NCBI GenBank assembly: GCA_025934075.1
Contig: JAICYT010000005.1
Location: 1-40,980, forward strand
DNA from: Gemmatimonadaceae bacterium
Lineage (GTDB): Bacteria; Gemmatimonadota; Gemmatimonadetes; Gemmatimonadales; Gemmatimonadaceae
Direction of reading: 5' to 3'
Length of the DNA: 40,980 nucleotides
Positions 9,771-19,530 of this stretch are shown here, one piece after another (position 1 is the stretch's first letter; every line of letters starts with the position of its first letter). The notes under the pieces are model-generated. The model ran no database searches and was not told where the DNA came from. It saw only the letters and a list, made by a program, of their open reading frames with translations. The translations under genes were made by a program, and so were the position numbers.

Positions 9771-11240
9771 GTGCACGCACATCCAGAAACTCTCGGCGCG
9801 CTCAAGCGCTCCCCACATGGTGTCCCCGATCGCGCATTTCGATCCGTCAAGGACGAGATGCGACAGAATCTGCTCGACCGGTTGTGCCAAGGCGGTACGC
9901 TGTTCGCCGGCGTGATTGGTTATGAAGAGACCGTCATGCCGCAGATCGTCAACGCGATCCTCTCCAAGCACAATTTCATCCTGCTCGGATTGCGCGGGCA
10001 GGCGAAGTCGAGAATACTCCGCGCGCTGGTCACGCTGCTCGACGACGCGATGCCGATCGTCGCCGGGAGCGAGATCAACGACAATCCCTTCGCGCCGATC
10101 TCCAAGTACGCGCGAAACCTGATCACCGAAGCAGGCGACGATACGCCGATCGCATGGGTCGGCCGCGAGAATCGATACGTCGAAAAGCTGGCGACGCCCG
10201 ACGTCACGATCGCGGACTTGATCGGCGATCTCGATCCGATCCGCGCCGCGCGCGGCGGGCACGTACTGTCCGACGAGCTGACGATTCACTACGGCATGCT
10301 GCCGCGCGCCAACCGGGGCATCTTCGCGCTGAACGAGCTACCGGACCTCGCGGGCAAAGTCCAGGTCGGGTTGTTCAACGTCATGCAAGAAGGCGACGTG
10401 CAGATCAAGGGCTACCCTGTGCGTCTGCCGCTCGACGTTCAGCTCTGCTTCACCGCGAATCCCGAGGACTATACCGCGCGCGGCAAGATCATCACGCCAC
10501 TCAAGGATCGCATCGGCAGCGAAATCTTGACACACTACCCCGAGACGGTCGAACTCGGCGTCGGCATCACGAAGCAGGAAGCCTGGACCGCGCGCGAGAA
10601 TCGGCCGGTGCGCATTCCCGATTTCATCTCCGAGGTCATCGAGCGCATCGCGTTCGAGGCGCGCACCGATCGCCGCATCGACAAACGGTCGGGCGTGTCG
10701 CAACGCATGCCGATCTCGGTGACGGAAAATGTCGTCTCGAACGCCGAGCGGCGCGCGATCATGACGGGCGACGCGGAAGTCGTTCCACGCATCTCGGACA
10801 TCTATGCGGCGCTGCCGGCAATCACCGGAAAGATCGAGCTGGAGTACGAAGGTGAGTTGATCGGCGGCGCAACGATCGCGCGTGAGCTCATTCGCCGCGC
10901 GGCCGACGCGACGTTCCAAGATCGCGCCGGCGGCGTCAACGTCGACGACGTGATCATGTGGTTCGACGAAGGCGGCGCGCTGCAAGTCGCGGAAGACGCA
11001 CGTGCTGATCTGGCGTTCAAGGGTTTCGAGGTCGTGCCCGATCTGTTGCGGATCGTCCATCGTGTCGGATTGTCGCCGGAAGACGATCCCGCGACGTCCG
11101 TCGCCGCGTGCGAGCTCGTGCTCGAGGCGTTGGTCGCGCGGAAAAAGATCTCGCGTTCCGATATCGGGCAATACGGTCGTGCCAATCCCGAGCCGAGGCG
11201 CCGACCGAACCAGGATCTCTTTGGTGGCGGACTGACGTGA
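9771..11240 (+). CDS. Magnesium-chelatase-like/MoxR-type AAA+ ATPase
   Basis: P-loop GLRGQAKSR, Walker-B-like GIFALNELPDL, sensor TANPEDYTARGKIITPLKDRIG; GTG start inferred. Confidence 0.85.
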   Translation: MHAHPETLGALKRSPHGVPDRAFRSVKDEMRQNLLDRLCQGGTLFAGVIGYEETVMPQIVNAILSKHNFILLGLRGQAKSRILRALVTLLDDAMPIVAGSEINDNPFAPISKYARNLITEAGDDTPIAWVGRENRYVEKLATPDVTIADLIGDLDPIRAARGGHVLSDELTIHYGMLPRANRGIFALNELPDLAGKVQVGLFNVMQEGDVQIKGYPVRLPLDVQLCFTANPEDYTARGKIITPLKDRIGSEILTHYPETVELGVGITKQEAWTARENRPVRIPDFISEVIERIAFEARTDRRIDKRSGVSQRMPISVTENVVSNAERRAIMTGDAEVVPRISDIYAALPAITGKIELEYEGELIGGATIARELIRRAADATFQDRAGGVNVDDVIMWFDEGGALQVAEDARADLAFKGFEVVPDLLRIVHRVGLSPEDDPATSVAACELVLEALVARKKISRSDIGQYGRANPEPRRRPNQDLFGGGLT

Positions 11241-11728
11241 CGCGAGACATCTCGGTTCGGCGTGCGCAGCTCGACGATCTTTACGCGATCGTCGAGCTGC
11301 GTCTCGCACAGCTCCGGGAGTACAATGACCATCCGCTGTACGGAAACCTTCGGCCCGATGTCGAGGACCGAGCGCACACGCTCTATCGTGCGCAGCTCAC
11401 CTCGACGCACGACACGATCTTCGTGGCTGAGATAGACGGTCGTATCGTCGGCGTGATGCGCTGCGTCGACACGCCGAGCTCTCCGCTGTTTTTTCCGGAG
11501 CGGTATTGCTACGTGTCGTCCGTGTACGTGCGACCGAGCGAGCGCAGGAAGGGCGTGTTGCGTGCGCTCCTCGCCGCGGCTGACCGCTGGTGCGAAACCA
11601 ATGGCATTGCCGAGATGCGTCTCCACAACTCGGCCAGTGCGGCCGTGGCGGAGCAAGCGTGGAGCGCGCTTGGATTCGAGATCGTCGAACATGTTCGACG
11701 ACGACCACTACCCGCGGCGACACACTGA
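11237..11728 (+). CDS. GNAT family N-acetyltransferase
   Basis: GNAT core SSVYVRPSERRKGVLRALLAAADRWCETNG; GTG overlaps the upstream stop. Confidence 0.8.
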   Translation: MTRDISVRRAQLDDLYAIVELRLAQLREYNDHPLYGNLRPDVEDRAHTLYRAQLTSTHDTIFVAEIDGRIVGVMRCVDTPSSPLFFPERYCYVSSVYVRPSERRKGVLRALLAAADRWCETNGIAEMRLHNSASAAVAEQAWSALGFEIVEHVRRRPLPAATH

Positions 11729-12369
11729 TGCCCGTCATCACGATCTCGCGCATGTATGGATCGGGCGGCTCCGAAGTCGCCGAGCGTGTCGCGCAAGCGC
11801 TGGGCTGGGCGTTGTTCGACAATGCCATGATCGACGCCGTGGCCGAGCGGTCGGGTCTCACCGTGGCTGAGGTATCGGCGCAAGACGAGCGTGTTCCATC
11901 GATGGCCGAGCGAGTGGCGGCCGCGCTATCGCTGGCGTCGCCCGAGATGATGCCGCCCGTTCCGTCGGGCCCGATGGAGACCACGGAAGAGCGCATCGTC
12001 GCTGTGACGCGCCGCGTGATCGAGGAGGCAGTGCAGATTGGCCCGGCGGTGTTCGTGGGACGCGGCGCACAATGCTTGCTCGCCGAGCGGAGCGACGCGC
12101 TGCACGTGTTTTGTTTCGCGCCACGGTCGGCCCTTCGCGCGTACGCGATCGAGAAGTTCAAGATCGGCATGGCCGAGGCGGATCGACGCATTGCCGATAT
12201 GAACAAGCAGCGCGAGCACTACGTGAAGCGCCATTGGAATCGCAACTGGCTGGCGCATGAGAATTACCATCTGTGCGTCAATACCGCGTGGTTGGGGCTC
12301 GACGGCGCGGCGGATCTGGTGCTGGAGGCGGCGCGGAAGCAGTTCGCAGTCACGCAGATTGGGGATTAG
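11728..12369 (+). CDS. Cytidylate kinase-like family protein
   Basis: MPVITISRMYGSGGSEVAERVAQALGW P-loop; overall architecture of the cytidylate-kinase-like family. Confidence 0.8.
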   Translation: MPVITISRMYGSGGSEVAERVAQALGWALFDNAMIDAVAERSGLTVAEVSAQDERVPSMAERVAAALSLASPEMMPPVPSGPMETTEERIVAVTRRVIEEAVQIGPAVFVGRGAQCLLAERSDALHVFCFAPRSALRAYAIEKFKIGMAEADRRIADMNKQREHYVKRHWNRNWLAHENYHLCVNTAWLGLDGAADLVLEAARKQFAVTQIGD

Positions 12370-12462
12370 TTGCTCGTTGCTAGTTGGCGCCTAGCAGCCT
12401 GAGCGAGGCGGATACCCATTCAGTTCGCGGGTGCTGCGTTCCCGACTGCGTTCAGACAAACA

Positions 12463-12493
12463 GGCCCTTCGTCGCTGCGCTCCTCAGGACGAC
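12463..12493. repeat. Candidate dispersed intergenic repeat (GTCGTCCTGAGGAGCGCAGCGACGAAGGGCC on minus strand)
   Basis: Resembles the recurrent bacterial intergenic sequence GTCATCCTGAGGAGCGAAGCGACGAAGG as I remember it; sits between convergent genes. Confidence 0.5.
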
Positions 12494-12515
12494 GGAGGCG
12501 CGGTCGATCGCCGAC

Positions 12516-13748
12516 CTATTGCACTGCGCGCAGCTCGGGGCGTCGCTCGAACGCCCAGTATGCGTAAACGAGCATGATGAGCGCGCCACCACCGATCGCC
12601 CACGACACACCGATGGCGTGCGCAACGCTTCCGGCGATCACGGATCCAATCACCTGAGAAAGCCCGACGACGATGAACGAGTACGCGGCCATCAGGCGGC
12701 CACGCAGCTCATTGGGGACGAGATGCTGCAGCGTCGAGTTGGCGACGGCGTTGTTGAGAATCATCGTGAACCCGACGCCGAGTAAAATCGGGTAAGCGAA
12801 TGCGGGGTTTCGAACGAGTGAGAAGGCGATGAGCAGCGTCGCGAATGCGTAGGACGCGTAAGACAACAGGCGTGTCCGACGAACTCGATCCGCCACCGCG
12901 GCCAAGGTCAACGCACCAGTCACTCCGCCGATTCCGACGCATGCCAGCATCGCGCCATATCCGCCGGCGCCGAGCCCAAGTTGATCGCGGGCGACAACGG
13001 GCATGAGCGTGAGGTACGGAACGCCCAAGATCGAGTACACCGCCACGAAGCGCATGAGTGCCGAGATGGACGGTGTGTCGCGCATGTAGCGGACGCCCTC
13101 ACGAATACCTTCGAGCGGCGAGGCCAGGTGTTCAGGCGCGGTCCACTCCGGCAATCGAATGAGGAAGAGTCCGACCAAGACGGTGATATAGCTGAACGCG
13201 TTGACGCCGAAACACCACGACAGTCCGGCCTTCGCGATGATCACCGCTCCGACGCTCGGCCCAACGACCCGAGCGATGTTGAATCCACTCGAGTTGAGCG
13301 CGATGGCGCCTGGCAGATCATCGCGTCCAACGAGCTCGATGATGAGCGACTGCCGCGCGGGAATCTCGAAGGCGGTGACGAGTCCGTTGACAGTCGCGAG
13401 CACGAGAAGCCAGCCAATGGTCACGTGTCCGGACCACGTGAACCACCAGAGCGCCACTGCCTCGAGTGCCAACAGTGTCTGAGCGATTTTGACGAGGCGG
13501 AGCTTGTCCGTCCGGTCGACGAACACTCCGGCGTGCAGGGAGAACAGCAGGATCGGCAACGATTGCGCCGCCGCAACGAGGCCGACGAGGAACGCGCTAT
13601 TGGAAAGCTCTAACGCGAGCCAGCCTCGGGCCATCGTCTGCATCCACGTCCCGATCAGCGACAGCGTTTGACCGAACCAGAACAGCCGAAAGTTTCGGTG
13701 GCGCTGCAGCGTGCGGAATGGATTGAGCGACGCGGGGGCATGGGGCAC
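12516..13748 (-). CDS. MFS transporter
   Basis: About 12 hydrophobic helices; LSLIGTWMQTMARGWLALELSNSAFLVGLVAAAQSLPILLFSLHAGVFVDRTDKLRL typical of MFS permeases. Confidence 0.88.
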   Translation of the reverse strand: MPHAPASLNPFRTLQRHRNFRLFWFGQTLSLIGTWMQTMARGWLALELSNSAFLVGLVAAAQSLPILLFSLHAGVFVDRTDKLRLVKIAQTLLALEAVALWWFTWSGHVTIGWLLVLATVNGLVTAFEIPARQSLIIELVGRDDLPGAIALNSSGFNIARVVGPSVGAVIIAKAGLSWCFGVNAFSYITVLVGLFLIRLPEWTAPEHLASPLEGIREGVRYMRDTPSISALMRFVAVYSILGVPYLTLMPVVARDQLGLGAGGYGAMLACVGIGGVTGALTLAAVADRVRRTRLLSYASYAFATLLIAFSLVRNPAFAYPILLGVGFTMILNNAVANSTLQHLVPNELRGRLMAAYSFIVVGLSQVIGSVIAGSVAHAIGVSWAIGGGALIMLVYAYWAFERRPELRAVQ

Positions 13749-13838
13749 GGGGGGAATTTACGTGGCTCGCTCGCGCTGCGCCGCTGACATGGCACTCTCT
13801 CGCCCCGAAGGGTATTCTTCGAGACAGGAGGGCCCATC

Positions 13839-15119
13839 ATGCGGTTCCATACCTATACCAAGTTCAGCCCCGAGCTCGCGGACGCGATCGATCTCCAATC
13901 GCTGCTCGACAAGCTCGCCGATTTCCTGCTGCAGTCTGGATTCGCCGGCGGCGACAACCAGTCGTACTACGGCTGGGACGGACAAGACGAGGGCAATCGC
14001 TCGCTCGATGCGCTCAAGCAGGCGATTCTCGACGCGCTCATGGAGAGCGGACAGTTCACGCCGGAGATGCTCGAAGCGCTCCGGGGTGGTGACGATGAAG
14101 AAGGCCAAGCCAAACTCGCCGAGTTGCTCGACAAACTCGTCCAGCGTTTGATGGAAGAGGGTTACCTCAACCTCGAGAACGCGCCGCAGATGCCGGCTGG
14201 TCATCAACCCGTCACCGGTCCGGGAAGCCTCGCCCAAGCCGCCGCGCGCGACGTCCAGTTCAATCTCACTGAGAAAGGCATCGACTTCCTCGGCTATAAG
14301 ACTTTACGAAATCTCCTCGGGTCGCTCGGGCGCTCGAGCTTCGGCAGCCACGATACGGCGTATCTCGCGACCGGCATCGAGTCCGATGGCTGGAGCAAGT
14401 CGTACGAATTCGGAGACGTCTTGAACATCGACGTCAACGAGACGCTCAAGAACTCGCTCGCCCGCACCGGCAAGATCGAAGTCCCGATGGATCTCGACTA
14501 CAGCGATCTCATGGTGCGCCAAGCCGAGTATCGTTCGTCGTGCGCGACGGTGCTCATGCTCGACTGCTCACATTCGATGATTCTGTACGGCGAGGATCGC
14601 TTCACGCCGGCGAAGAAAGTGGCGCTTGCGCTGACGCATCTGATTCGGACGCAATTCCCCGGCGACACGCTCAAGGTCGTGCTCTTCCACGACTCAGCCG
14701 AGGAGATCCCGTTGGCGACGCTCGCGACGGCGCAGGTTGGCCCGTATCACACGAACACGGCGGAAGGTTTGAAGCTCGCGCGTCGGTTGCTGATGGGACA
14801 GAAGAAGGACATGCGACAGATCATCATGATCACCGACGGCAAGCCAAGCGCGTTGACGATGCCGAACGGTCAGATCTACAAGAACTCGTTCGGGCTCCAC
14901 ACGACCGTCATTGCGCAGACGCTGCGCGAGGTGGCAAACTGCCGCCGCGCAGGGATCATGATCAACACGTTCATGCTGGCCCGCGATCGCACGTTGATCG
15001 AATTCGTGAAGCGTGTATCGCAGATCAGCCGCGGCAAGGCGTACTTCACGTCGACAATGACGCTCGGGCAATTCATCCTGATGGACTTCCTCAAGCGAAA
15101 GACGAGGAAGGTCGGGTAG
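13839..15119 (+). CDS. von Willebrand factor type A domain protein
   Basis: Intact MIDAS: DCSHS, T in NTAEGL, D in ITDGKPS; partner type of the AAA+ ATPase at 9771. Confidence 0.85.
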   Translation: MRFHTYTKFSPELADAIDLQSLLDKLADFLLQSGFAGGDNQSYYGWDGQDEGNRSLDALKQAILDALMESGQFTPEMLEALRGGDDEEGQAKLAELLDKLVQRLMEEGYLNLENAPQMPAGHQPVTGPGSLAQAAARDVQFNLTEKGIDFLGYKTLRNLLGSLGRSSFGSHDTAYLATGIESDGWSKSYEFGDVLNIDVNETLKNSLARTGKIEVPMDLDYSDLMVRQAEYRSSCATVLMLDCSHSMILYGEDRFTPAKKVALALTHLIRTQFPGDTLKVVLFHDSAEEIPLATLATAQVGPYHTNTAEGLKLARRLLMGQKKDMRQIIMITDGKPSALTMPNGQIYKNSFGLHTTVIAQTLREVANCRRAGIMINTFMLARDRTLIEFVKRVSQISRGKAYFTSTMTLGQFILMDFLKRKTRKVG

Positions 15120-15155
15120 GATTTCTTCGCGGCGCTCAAGACGAGAGCGATACCG

Positions 15156-16166
15156 CTACAACTCCCGATTCAGAATCCGTTGCAGCGTGCCCATGTCGAG
15201 ATTGCCGCCGCAGAAGATGATGCCGACGCGCTGGCCAGCGAGTTGGTCGCGGAGCTTCGGAAGCGCCGCGAAGCCCATCGCGCCGGCACCCTCGACCAAG
15301 TTGTGCGTGACTGAAAGAATCACGCGGAGCGACTCGGCGATCTCCGCATCGGTGACCGTCACGAAATCGGCGAGCCCCGCGAGCAGGGTCGGGAACGTCA
15401 GATCGTATGTCGAGCGCGTCGCGACGCCCTCGGCAAACGTGTCGGCGCGCGGCGCGGTGAGCCGTTGGCGCGCGTGCCATGAATCGTGAATCGCGGATGC
15501 GCCTGCTGCCTGCACGCCATATACGGCCGCGTTCGAGGAGAACGCGCGCGCGACCGTGAGCGCGCCGACCGCCTGCGACCCGCCGCCCACCGCGATGATC
15601 AGTGCGTCCAGCTCTGGCTCTTGCTCGAGGATTTCGAGCGTCATCGTCCCGGCGCCGGCGATGATGCGGGGATCATTCGTCGAGTGCGCGACGACGCGAC
15701 CATCGCGCTCCGCGATGCGCAGCATGACTGACACCGCCTCGTCGTAGTCGCGACCTTCCTCGATGACGGTTGCCCCGAGCGCGCGCATCGTCGCGTTCTT
15801 GTCCGGGTTGTTTCCGGCCGGGACGCATACGACGGTGTCGACATCGAGCAAGGTGCCACCGTACGCGATTCCCTGGCCGTGATTGCCGGTCGAGGCCGCG
15901 ACGACACCACGGCGACGTTCTTCGTCGGTGAGCGCGGTCATGAACGACAACCCATTACGGATCTTGAACGAGTTGGTCGGCTGGTGGTTCTCGTGTTTGA
16001 CGTAGACATCGACGCCGGCGCCAATGAGAGCGCTCAATTGCGAATAGCGTCGAAAGGGTGTTGGCGAGATGTAGGACGAGATTCGATCGCGCGCGCTCTC
16101 GATGTCAGCGAGCGTGATCGGCCAGGCCTTGCTCACATCCATTGTGCTGGTCATGCGTGTCGTCAC
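15156..16166 (-). CDS. Threonine/serine dehydratase (PLP-dependent, no ACT domain)
   Basis: PLP lysine motif TNSFKIRNG, STGNHGQGIAYGG, GGGSQAVG. Confidence 0.88.
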   Translation of the reverse strand: MTTRMTSTMDVSKAWPITLADIESARDRISSYISPTPFRRYSQLSALIGAGVDVYVKHENHQPTNSFKIRNGLSFMTALTDEERRRGVVAASTGNHGQGIAYGGTLLDVDTVVCVPAGNNPDKNATMRALGATVIEEGRDYDEAVSVMLRIAERDGRVVAHSTNDPRIIAGAGTMTLEILEQEPELDALIIAVGGGSQAVGALTVARAFSSNAAVYGVQAAGASAIHDSWHARQRLTAPRADTFAEGVATRSTYDLTFPTLLAGLADFVTVTDAEIAESLRVILSVTHNLVEGAGAMGFAALPKLRDQLAGQRVGIIFCGGNLDMGTLQRILNREL

Positions 16167-16167
16167 T

Positions 16168-17567
16168 CTAGTCTGGAAGCGGTGTCGATACCAGCACCGC
16201 CGTCACGGCGAGGACGAGAGCACTGACGATCAGCTCCATCGTCGCCGTCCGCTGGAAACGAAATTTGGTGTCGGCGTCCCACGGCGGGGAGACGACCTTT
16301 CGCCAATGATACCAGCCGAACAGTAAGATCACGCAGACGACCGCCGTCTTGAGCAGCAGCAGGCCGCCATACAGCGTCGTACGCAACTGACCGAAGCTGC
16401 TCAACCGCAACCAAGCCGCGACGATCGCGCTGATGATGACGAGCGCCACGCATTCGACCGCTGCACCGTGATACGCGCGCATGAGTTGGAAGCCTGCTTG
16501 CGGACGATCGCCGTCGCCAATGACGCGCAGCGATGGAAGACCTGAGAGCAGCACAGCCACAAGTCCGCCGATCCAACCACCGGCGCCGAGGTAGTGCGTG
16601 ATGTCCGTCGCGACCGCGAGCGCAAGGTGTCGCGATGCGCCGGAGTGACCCGTCAACGCGTCGCCGGTGCATACGGCCACGATTCCGATTGCGGCAATCG
16701 TCCAACCGCTCACCGCCGCACGCGCGACGAAAAGGCCAATCAGCAACACGATCGCGCCCGCGGCCCCAACGGCCCAGCCATGTCCCCAGCGCGTGTCGCG
16801 GACCACGGTGAGGACCGCGCTCATGCGGCCGCCAGCTTCGCTTGGCACGAGCATCGACTCCGCGACGACGCGCATGAGCGTTGTGATGATGAACAGCGTG
16901 AGGGCAGCCTGCGCGAGGCGTCGGGCACGCTCCGCCGCTTCGGCAGTGAGCGGGTCGGCCCAATTCGAGCCGGGAAGCACGACAAGCCGAAAGATGATGG
17001 CGCCGATCATCGTGATGACTGAAACGAGCTCGGCCCAACGAACGGCGGTCGAAAAGCTCGCCATCGGCGCGACTTCCACAGGCGCGTTGGCGCCCGTCTT
17101 CGACGATTGTGCCGTTGGTGCTTGGGGTCCGGACGGCGGAGTTGCTGGAGAGGTTTGCGACGGCGGCGCCGTGATAGGAGCAACGGCTGCGGCATTCAAT
17201 ACCGTGAACGTAAATCGCCCGGAGCTCGCGTGGCCGTCGGCCGCGGCAGTCCGCCAAATCACGGTGTACCGACCGCGCGTCATTTGACCCGAAATCGGAA
17301 TCGTCAGGGTCGACGCATTACCCGGTGGCTTGGAAGTGGCGCCGAGCGAGACGGCCGTGCCGGCTGAGTCAACGAGCTGGATGGTGGTGAATTGGAGCTC
17401 GGGCGGTTCCGAGAAAACCAGCGTGACAGTCGAGGGCGGGGCGTCGAGCTTGGCATTGGCCGCCGGAGTACTGCGTATCAGTCGCGCGTGCGCGAACAGA
17501 AGCAGCGGTGTCGCAAGAATCGCCAACGCCGCGAATACCGTCGCGAGCGATCGTCGTTTGAGCACAT
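16168..17567 (-). CDS. CopC-CopD fusion (copper resistance domain plus membrane domain)
   Basis: Signal peptide then HARLIRSTPAANAKLDAPPSTVTLVFSEPPE (CopC), Pro/Ala-rich linker, multi-TM CopD region; start codon uncertain. Confidence 0.85.
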
Positions 17568-17674
17568 GAATTTGCACTCGCAAAGATGGTTCGATCGTCG
17601 ACCATTGCGCAATTCCGCCAAGTCCGTGGATCGCAGCTAGATTGTCCCGACCTGTGCCTCTGGCAACGACATCG

Positions 17675-18313
17675 ATGCTTTCCTCCACTTCCCTTCTGCT
17701 CCTGGGATTCGTTCTTGGCATGCGCCACGCGACCGACGCCGATCATGTCGTCGCCGTGACGACGATCGTCAGCGATCGCGCGTCGCTGTGGAGCGCGAGC
17801 GCGGTCGGTGCGCTTTGGGGAATCGGGCACACCGTGACGATTCTCCTCGTCGGGGGAGCGATCGTCGTGTTTCGGTTGACGATTCCGCCGCGACTGGGTC
17901 TCGCGATGGAGTTCGCCGTCGCGCTGATGCTCATTGCACTGGGCGTGATGAACCTTCTTCGAGGGCAACGACGTCGCACTGCGCCGAGTACAGCGCGGCC
18001 GGTAATCGTGGGTTTCGTGCATGGCCTGGCCGGGTCGGCGTTCATCGCATTGTTGGTCGTCGCCGCGGTGCCTGGTGCCTGGCTCGGGCTTGGCTATCTG
18101 GCGCTCTTTGGGCTCGGCACGATCGCCGGCATGGCGCTCATCACGCTGACGATCGCCGTGCCATCGACGCTGGCGACGCGACGCTTCGGAGTGATGCAAG
18201 GCGCGTTGCGATTGGCGAGCGGCGTCGCCAGTGTCGCCTTCGGGCTATTCCTGGCAGGTCAAGGCATCGCGGCAGGACTCTTCTCCGCGCTGCCCCAGTG
18301 GACGCCGCGGTGA
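17675..18313 (+). CDS. NicO/UreH-like nickel/cobalt transporter family protein
   Basis: HX4DH motif in GMRHATDADHVVAVTTIVSDR; about 6 TM segments; start uncertain (17642 also possible). Confidence 0.8.
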   Translation: MLSSTSLLLLGFVLGMRHATDADHVVAVTTIVSDRASLWSASAVGALWGIGHTVTILLVGGAIVVFRLTIPPRLGLAMEFAVALMLIALGVMNLLRGQRRRTAPSTARPVIVGFVHGLAGSAFIALLVVAAVPGAWLGLGYLALFGLGTIAGMALITLTIAVPSTLATRRFGVMQGALRLASGVASVAFGLFLAGQGIAAGLFSALPQWTPR

Positions 18314-19047
18314 CCGCCCGAGTGAGCCGGCGCGCGGCGTCGGCCACTTCATCGATCGCGCCCGAGGTCCGACTTGGCTTCGGACGCCAACTTCGCTCGT
18401 GGTACCGCCGGAATGCGCGCGATCTTCCGTGGCGACGCACGCGTGATCCGTATCAGATTCTCGTGTCGGAGCTGATGCTGCAGCAGACGCAGGTTTCGCG
18501 GGTCGTCGTCAAGTACAGTGAGTTTCTAGAGCGATTTCCGACCTTGGCGCACGTGGCGCGCGCGAAGCCCGCGCGTGTGATGGAAGCGTGGGAAGGTCTC
18601 GGCTATTACGCTCGCGCGCGCAACCTGCATCGCCTCGCGCGCGAAGTGACGAGCGCAAATGGCGCCGACGGCGCGTCAGTCGGACAACTGCCGTCGGAGC
18701 CCGAAGCGTTGCGAGCACTGCCCGGGATCGGCGCATACACGGCCGGTGCCGTCGCATCGTTTGCTTACGAGCGACGAGCGGCGCTGGTGGACACGAACGT
18801 CGCGCGAGTACTCAAGCGCGCGTTCGTGCCGAACGTGCAGATCAAGACGACGAGAGGCCAGCGCACCATTTGGGGAATCGCGGACGCGATGCTTCCACGC
18901 ACGGGACGGGTGACATGGACACACAATCAGGCGTTGATGGAGCTCGGCGCATTGGTCTGCACGGCTCGGATCGCCCACTGCGATCGATGTCCTGTTCGGT
19001 CGTATTGTGTGACGGGATCGAAACCTTCGGGACGTCGCGCACCGTAG
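18310..19047 (+). CDS. mutY: MutY-like A/G-specific adenine glycosylase, short form
   Basis: VSELMLQQTQV, HhH LPGIGAYTAGAV, catalytic D in VDTNVARVL, 4Fe-4S C-X6-C-X2-C-X5-C; no C-terminal NUDIX-like domain. Confidence 0.85.
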   Translation: MTARVSRRAASATSSIAPEVRLGFGRQLRSWYRRNARDLPWRRTRDPYQILVSELMLQQTQVSRVVVKYSEFLERFPTLAHVARAKPARVMEAWEGLGYYARARNLHRLAREVTSANGADGASVGQLPSEPEALRALPGIGAYTAGAVASFAYERRAALVDTNVARVLKRAFVPNVQIKTTRGQRTIWGIADAMLPRTGRVTWTHNQALMELGALVCTARIAHCDRCPVRSYCVTGSKPSGRRAP

Positions 19048-19088
19048 TGCCGGCATGACTTGACGGGCGCTTCGTCCGGGGAGGGATC

Positions 19089-19400
19089 GTGGATCGGCAG
19101 ATTTTTGCGATGGTGTTGGATTTCGTCGCCGGCGTTGTTGGCATGGGGTGTCTCACGGGCGTCCTGATCACCTGGATGAAGTGGCGACGCGGGAAGCCGT
19201 TGCCAACGCCAGAGCTCATGCAGCGGTTGAACGAGATCGCCGACCGGGTCAACCGGATCGAGACGGCCGTCGACGCCACGGCCATCGAAGTGGAGCGCAT
19301 CTCCGAAGGGCAGCGCTTCACCACTCGTCTGCTTGCCGACCGAGCTGGGGCGCCCGCGCTCGTCGATCAGGCACCCGGCGGCTCGACGAATCGACACTAA
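19089..19400 (+). CDS. Hypothetical membrane-anchored coiled-coil protein
   Basis: One N-terminal TM helix then heptad-like LNEIADRVNRIETAVDATAIEVERI. Confidence 0.55.
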   Translation: MDRQIFAMVLDFVAGVVGMGCLTGVLITWMKWRRGKPLPTPELMQRLNEIADRVNRIETAVDATAIEVERISEGQRFTTRLLADRAGAPALVDQAPGGSTNRH

Positions 19401-19530
19401 CGTCCAGGCTCATCTCTAGAGCTCGGCCCCCTGTCGTAGTCGGTTGCGAGACTCCGCGGCCACTTAGATTACGCCTCACATAAGACGGAGTGTCTACGCT
19501 CCGTCTCGAACTCTCTGGGAGATCGTGAGC

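Noticed and set aside
11397-12206. 269-aa minus-strand ORF opposite GNAT and cytidylate-kinase-like genes
   Set aside because: Low-complexity Ser/Arg-rich shadow ORF
12981-13613. 210-aa plus-strand ORF opposite the MFS transporter
   Set aside because: Highly charged antisense frame; the MFS frame on the minus strand is clearly coding
17788-18309. Upstream part of the long MutY ORF overlapping the NicO gene
   Set aside because: Out-of-frame shadow of NicO; MutY homology begins after the GTG at 18310
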